From positions 1 to 64,000 of the forward strand of contig JBKJSM010000057.1 of the NCBI GenBank assembly GCA_046594445.1: 64,000 nt of DNA. Direction: 5' to 3'. This DNA comes from Gaiellasilicea sp046594445 (lineage in GTDB: Bacteria > Actinomycetota > Thermoleophilia > Gaiellales > Gaiellaceae). The position numbers and the translations under genes were made by a program. Positions 60,009 through 64,000 of the stretch are shown here, in pieces (the first letter of the stretch is position 1; the number at the start of each line of letters is the position of its first letter). Under the pieces are notes generated by a model. The model saw only the letters and a program-made list of their open reading frames with translations. It made no database searches and was not told where the DNA came from.

Positions 60009-61346
60009 ATGCTCGATCCCAAGGCATTCAAGGCGTACGACGTGCGCGGCGTCTATCCGGATGAGCTCGACGAGGAAGGGGCGTACGCGATCGGACGCGC
60101 CTACGTCGAGCAGTTCGAGCCGCGCCGGATCGCCGTCGGCCGGGACGTGAGGCTCTCTTCGCCGACGATGGCCGCTGCGCTGATCGAGGGCGCCGCAGAC
60201 GGCGGCGCCGACGTGCTCGACCTCGGGCTCGTGGGTACCGAGATGGTCTACTTCGCGGTCGCGGAGCTCGGGCTCGACGGCGGCGTCTGCGTCACCGCCT
60301 CGCACAACCCGAAGGAGTACACCGGGATGAAGATCGTCCGCCGCGGCGCACTACCGGTTGGCGGCGAGTCGGGCCTGCTGGACGTGCGCGACCGGGCGCT
60401 GAAGCCGTTCGGCCCGGTCATCAATCGCGGTGAGATCCAGCAGCAGGACATCTGGGACGCCTTCGTCGAGAAGGTCCTGTCGTTCGTCGACGTGCCGTCG
60501 ATCAAGCCGCTGCGCGTCGTGATCGACGCGGCGAACGGCATGGCCGGCGTGATGCTCCCACCCGTCCTCGAGCGCCTGCCGGTCGATGCCGTCACCTGCT
60601 ACTTCGAGCCGGACGGGACGTTCCCGAATCACGAGCCCAACCCGCTGCTGCCCGAGAACCGCGAGTTCATCATCGGCAAGACGCTCGCGGAGGCGGCCGA
60701 TCTCGGCGTCGCCTACGACGGCGACGCCGACCGCTGCTTTTTCGTCGACGACACGGGCGACTTCGTGCCCGGCGACTTCATCACGGCTCTCCTGGCCGAG
60801 TCGATCCTCGAGAAGGAGGGTGGCGGCAAGGTGATCTACGACGTCCGCGCGAGTCGCGCGGTGCCGGAGACGATCGAGCGCGCCGGCGGCGAAGCGCTGA
60901 TCAACCGCGTCGGCCACGCCTACATCAAGCACCGCATGCGCAAGGACAACGCCGTTTTCGGTGGCGAGGTCTCCGCTCACTACTACTTCCGCGACTTCTC
61001 GCAGGCCGACTCGGGCGTCGTGCCGTTCCTGCTCCTGCTCGAGCTGATCTCGAAGCGGGGCATGAAGCTCTCGGAGCTCCTCGCGCCTTACCGGAGCCGC
61101 TTCTTCCTCACCGGCGAGATCAACACGCCGGTCGCCGACGTGCCGCTGAAGCTGCGGGAGATCGAGGAGCGCTATGCGGACGGCCGCGTCACGCACCTGG
61201 ACGGGATCTCCGTCGACTACGACGACTGGCACTTCAACGTAAGGCCCTCGAACACCGAGCCGCTGCTGCGCCTCAACCTCGAGGCCGGCTCCGAGGAGCT
61301 GATGACGCAGAAGCGCGACGAGCTCCTTGCTCTGATCCGGTCATGA
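60009..61346 (+). CDS. Phosphomannomutase/phosphoglucomutase
   Basis: 445 residues from ATG 60009. The phospho-Ser is S98 in TASHNPKEYTG, the metal loop is YDGDADRCFFVD, and the substrate loops include GGEVSAHYYF and RPSNTEPLLRLN. It interconverts hexose-1- and hexose-6-phosphates, for GDP-mannose and glycan precursors. Its stop overlaps the thioesterase start (ATGA). Confidence 0.93.
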   Translation: MLDPKAFKAYDVRGVYPDELDEEGAYAIGRAYVEQFEPRRIAVGRDVRLSSPTMAAALIEGAADGGADVLDLGLVGTEMVYFAVAELGLDGGVCVTASHNPKEYTGMKIVRRGALPVGGESGLLDVRDRALKPFGPVINRGEIQQQDIWDAFVEKVLSFVDVPSIKPLRVVIDAANGMAGVMLPPVLERLPVDAVTCYFEPDGTFPNHEPNPLLPENREFIIGKTLAEAADLGVAYDGDADRCFFVDDTGDFVPGDFITALLAESILEKEGGGKVIYDVRASRAVPETIERAGGEALINRVGHAYIKHRMRKDNAVFGGEVSAHYYFRDFSQADSGVVPFLLLLELISKRGMKLSELLAPYRSRFFLTGEINTPVADVPLKLREIEERYADGRVTHLDGISVDYDDWHFNVRPSNTEPLLRLNLEAGSEELMTQKRDELLALIRS

Positions 61347-61801
61347 ACATGGAGCTCGGACGCGTCACGGACCGGAGGCCGCCCTTCAAGTACTCGGCAA
61401 TCGCCCGCGTCTGGTTCTCGGACACGGATGCCCAGGGGATCGTCTACTACGGCCGCTACCTGCCCTACTTCGACCACGCGCGCACCGAGTATCACCGGCA
61501 CCTCGGCATGACCGGGCTCTGGGCCGGGGGCCAGGACTTCGTCATGCGCGCCTCCAATGTCGAGTATCACGCCCCGGCGCGCTTCGACGACCTGCTCGAG
61601 ATCTTCGTCCGAGCCGCCCGGATCGGCCGCACCAGCACGACCTACGAGTGCGCTGCCTACCGGATGGAGGACGACTCGCTGATGGTGACTGCGTCGCAAA
61701 CGCTCGTGCTCGTCGACCTGGAGGAGCGTCGGCCCTGCGCGATCCCGGACTCCTACCGGGAGCTGATCGGCGGCTTCGAGGGCGAGGACCTCGACGCCTG
61801 A
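61343..61801 (+). CDS. 4-hydroxybenzoyl-CoA-type acyl-CoA thioesterase
   Basis: 152 residues, single hot-dog domain. VWFSDTDAQGIVYYGRYLPYF contains the catalytic Asp region (DTDAQG...YGRYL) of the 4HBT class, and YHAPARFDDLLEIF follows. It hydrolyses acyl-CoAs in the cytoplasm. It is translationally coupled to the phosphohexomutase gene; the metabolic link is not clear. Confidence 0.85.
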   Translation: MNMELGRVTDRRPPFKYSAIARVWFSDTDAQGIVYYGRYLPYFDHARTEYHRHLGMTGLWAGGQDFVMRASNVEYHAPARFDDLLEIFVRAARIGRTSTTYECAAYRMEDDSLMVTASQTLVLVDLEERRPCAIPDSYRELIGGFEGEDLDA

Positions 61802-61925
61802 GCTGTAACCAGCACGATCCGCGCACCCGCCCGGAGATCGCGCCGAGCTCCGGACGGGCGCTGCAGCTGCCGCCACCCCTCTCCCCTTACCTCTCCCGTT
61901 GTAGTCGGAAAGCCCCGCTCGTTCC

Positions 61926-61976
61926 ATCCCTTGATCGAGGTAACCCCTCCGATCGAGGGATGATCCCTCGATCGAG
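61926..61976. repeat. GATCGAG repeat cluster with perfect palindrome
   Basis: ATCCCTTGATCGAG (61926-61939) recurs at 61963-61976 with one change. The second copy forms a perfect 12-bp inverted repeat CGATCGAGGGAT/ATCCCTCGATCG around one base (61950-61974). It lies between the convergent thioesterase and RelA/SpoT genes and probably ends both transcripts, but it could also be an operator-like array. Nothing else is seen in the 184-nt gap. Confidence 0.55.
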
Positions 61977-61985
61977 TGATCCGAG

Positions 61986-64000
61986 CTAGCTCGGAGTCGA
62001 GCGGTAGGCGTCGAAGACGCCTTCGAGGTTACGCAGGACTGTCAGGAGGGCGCGCAACTCCTTCACGTCGCCGACTTCGGCCGTGTACCAGTTGCGCGCC
62101 ATCCCGTCCTCGACGACGCCGCCGTAGGCGACGATGTTGGCGCCGTGCTCGGCAAAGGTGCGAGCCACGTCCTCGAGCAGCCGAGCGCGGTCGAAAGAGT
62201 CGACGGCGATCTGGACGAGGAAGCTGCTGGTCGAGGCGCCGGCCTCCCACTCGACGGGCGTGAACCGCTCCGGGTTGCGCATCAGCGCCTTCACGTTCGG
62301 GCAGTCCTCGCGGTGGATCGTGATTCCGCGGCCGAGCGAGATGTAGCCGAGGATCGGGTCGCCCGGCACCGGCGTGCAGCACTTGGCGAGCCGCACGAGC
62401 ACGTCGTCGAGCCCCTGCACCTTGATCCCGAGGCTGTCGCCCGCGACGGTCGAGCGCGACTTCGGCGGCTTCAGCGGGACGACCGCCTCCTCGGCTACCT
62501 CGTCGGTCTTCAGCCGCTGTAGCACCTTGTTCACGATCTGGTTCGACTGCAGCTTCCCGGCGCCGAGCGCGATGTAGAAGTCTTCGGCCTTGCGGAAGCC
62601 CGTCTCGCGGATCACCTGCGCGAGCACCGCGGAGCCCTGCAGCTTCTTGTACGGGAGGTTCTGCCCCTTGAGCGCGTTGTCCAGGATCTCACGCCCCTTC
62701 GCCTCGGTCTCGCCGCGAGTCTCCCGCTGAAAAAACTGCCGGATCTTGTTGCGGGCGCGCGAGGACGCAGCGAGGCTCATCCAGTCGCGCGACGGGCCAC
62801 GGCCCGCCTTCGAGGTGAGGATCTCGACGAAGTCGCCGTTCTTCAGGCGGTAGTGGAGCGGCACGATCCTCCCGTTGATCTTCGCGCCGACCGTCTTGTG
62901 GCCGACGTCCGTGTGCACGGCGTAGGCAAAGTCGATCGGGGTCGCCCCGGCGGGCAGCGTCTTGACCTCGCCCTTCGGGGTGAAGACGTAGACCTCGTCG
63001 TCGAAGAGGTCGGTGCGGAACGTCTTCATGAACTCGCGTGGATCGGCCTCGTCCTGCTGCCAGTCCATCAGCGACTTGACCCAGGTCAGCCACTCGTCGT
63101 CGGTCTTGCCCTTGCCGCGCTTGTAGAGCCAGTGCGCCGCGATCCCGTACTCCGCCTCCTCGTGCATCTCGCGCGTCCGCACCTGGATCTCGAGCGGCGT
63201 TCCCTCCGGCCCGATCACGGTCGTGTGCAGCGACCGGTAACGGTTGAACTTCGGCATCGCGATGAAGTCCTTGAAGCGCCCGGGCATCGGCTTCCAGAGC
63301 GAGTGGATCAGGCCGAGCGCGCCGTAGCAGTCGCGCGTGCCCTCGTCGCCGGCACGCTCGACGGTCACGCGCATCGCGGTCAAATCGTAGATCTCGTTGA
63401 ACTCACGACCCTTCTTGGCCATCTTGTCGTAGATCGAGTAAAAGTGCTTCGCGCGGCCGGCGATCTCCGCGGGGATGTCCACCTTGGCGAGCTCGGCGCC
63501 GAGCGCCTCGCTCGCCGTCTCGACCGCGGCCTCGCGATCGGCGCGGCGGTCCGCGACCATCGCCTTGATCTCGGCGTACTTGCGCGGGTGCAGGATCTCG
63601 AACGAGAGGTCCTCCAGCTCCCACTTCATCGCGTTGATCCCCAGGCGGTGCGCGAGCGGCGCGTAGACCTCGAGCGTCTCCTTCGCCTTGCGCACCTGGG
63701 CCTGCTTGCCCTGGTACTCGATCGTGCGCATGTTGTGGAGCCGGTCGGCGAGTTTGATCAGGATCACGCGCACGTCCTGAGCCATGGCGACGATCATCTT
63801 GCGGTAGTTCTCCGCGTCCGACTGTTCGCGGGTCTGGAAGCTCGTCCGCGTTAGCTTCGTCACACCCTCGACGAGCTGGGCTGCCTCGGCCCCGAACTCG
63901 GACTTGAGGTCGTCGAGCTCCGTGTCGGTGTCTTCGACGACGTCGTGCAGGAGCGCTGCGACGACCGACTGCTCGTCGAGGTGGAGCTCGGCGCAGATCT
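61986..64000 (-). CDS. rel: RelA/SpoT (p)ppGpp synthetase/hydrolase (N-terminus outside window)
   Basis: About 670 codons are visible; the start is beyond 64000. In order: the HD hydrolase domain tail with AALLHDVVEDT, the synthetase domain (about 170-290 of this fragment), the TGS domain with DEVYVFTPKGEVKTLPAGA, a helical region, and a C-terminal ACT domain (SFLVQIAVDSFDRARLLEDV, broken here at the domain edge). It is the long bifunctional Rel type of actinobacteria: HDVVEDT is the intact manganese-hydrolase motif. It sets (p)ppGpp levels in amino-acid starvation. Confidence 0.93.
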   Translation of the reverse strand, partial: ICAELHLDEQSVVAALLHDVVEDTDTELDDLKSEFGAEAAQLVEGVTKLTRTSFQTREQSDAENYRKMIVAMAQDVRVILIKLADRLHNMRTIEYQGKQAQVRKAKETLEVYAPLAHRLGINAMKWELEDLSFEILHPRKYAEIKAMVADRRADREAAVETASEALGAELAKVDIPAEIAGRAKHFYSIYDKMAKKGREFNEIYDLTAMRVTVERAGDEGTRDCYGALGLIHSLWKPMPGRFKDFIAMPKFNRYRSLHTTVIGPEGTPLEIQVRTREMHEEAEYGIAAHWLYKRGKGKTDDEWLTWVKSLMDWQQDEADPREFMKTFRTDLFDDEVYVFTPKGEVKTLPAGATPIDFAYAVHTDVGHKTVGAKINGRIVPLHYRLKNGDFVEILTSKAGRGPSRDWMSLAASSRARNKIRQFFQRETRGETEAKGREILDNALKGQNLPYKKLQGSAVLAQVIRETGFRKAEDFYIALGAGKLQSNQIVNKVLQRLKTDEVAEEAVVPLKPPKSRSTVAGDSLGIKVQGLDDVLVRLAKCCTPVPGDPILGYISLGRGITIHREDCPNVKALMRNPERFTPVEWEAGASTSSFLVQIAVDSFDRARLLEDVARTFAEHGANIVAYGGVVEDGMARNWYTAEVGDVKELRALLTVLRNLEGVFDAYRSTPS

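Noticed and set aside
1..64000. CRISPR arrays, integrases, insertion sequences, tRNA or rRNA genes
   Set aside because: No regularly spaced repeats, transposase-like frames or cloverleaf sequences were found when reading through.

Overview
The window is a dense, high-GC bacterial chromosome segment that looks like a deep-branching actinobacterium, most probably class Thermoleophilia (Gaiella/Solirubrobacter-like). This rests on the very GC-rich codon use, frequent GTG/TTG starts, the mraZ-rsmH-ftsL-ftsI-murE-murF division cluster, a fused PafB-PafC regulator, an Rv1900c-like hydrolase-cyclase, OmpR-type two-component pairs and a system-I cytochrome c maturation set. Nothing looks like a plasmid, phage, integron or CRISPR locus. 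I see no tRNA or rRNA gene and no transposase, and no gene-free stretch exceeds about 200 bases. The taxon is an inference from gene content.

Layout. 1-5341: minus-strand dcw cluster with a five-repeat MraZ operator and a long inverted repeat between rsmH and ftsL. 5411-11884: PfkB kinase, a sigma factor overlapping an alkyl-DNA repair gene, a GFA protein, an orphan degenerate response regulator, a UbiB-like kinase and a CPA1 antiporter, with two copies of a hairpin repeat. 11881-17235: complete argC-J-B-D-R-F operon, every junction overlapping, behind a probable ArgR operator. 17242-22557: secDF, yajC, tgt, queA. 22584-27412: small proteins, a PhoR/PhoP-like two-component operon with a secreted protein and a TGTAAG repeat operator, and a second antiporter. 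27403-34138: a minus-strand run with a hydrolase-cyclase fusion, P450, thiolase, DUF1905 protein, glyoxalase-fold protein and hydroxyacyl-CoA dehydrogenase, with a divergent aldehyde dehydrogenase. 34202-37975: zinc-ribbon and SPOR proteins, a small Cys/His-motif protein, and PafBC. 37972-40733: GAF histidine kinase and queG. 40749-46988: quinone oxidoreductase; then a five-gene overlapping operon (metallophosphoesterase, cyclic 2,3-diphosphoglycerate synthetase, 2-phosphoglycerate kinase, GlpX, MIP18-like); then a nuclease-fold protein and hpt. 47124-51329: M23 hydrolase, a tiny proline-rich repeat protein, and CcmI/CcmF/CcmE. 51348-59959: TIM-barrel protein, a 972-residue cyclase-ATPase, and a block of secreted propeller-like proteins. 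60009-64000: phosphohexomutase, thioesterase and RelA/SpoT (cut by the window edge).

How it fits together. Most of the DNA is housekeeping: cell wall and division, arginine and queuosine synthesis, Sec export, stringent response. The features most worth a second look are the cyclic-2,3-diphosphoglycerate operon, which pairs both known synthetic enzymes with a phosphoesterase and a fructose bisphosphatase; the wobble-compensated long inverted repeat next to ftsL; the two-copy hairpin element; a cluster of regulatory proteins whose catalytic residues are replaced (receiver at 7854, cyclase at 31360); a Cys-type CcmE; and two genes (hpt and a propeller gene) with no ATG, GTG or TTG start at the expected place.
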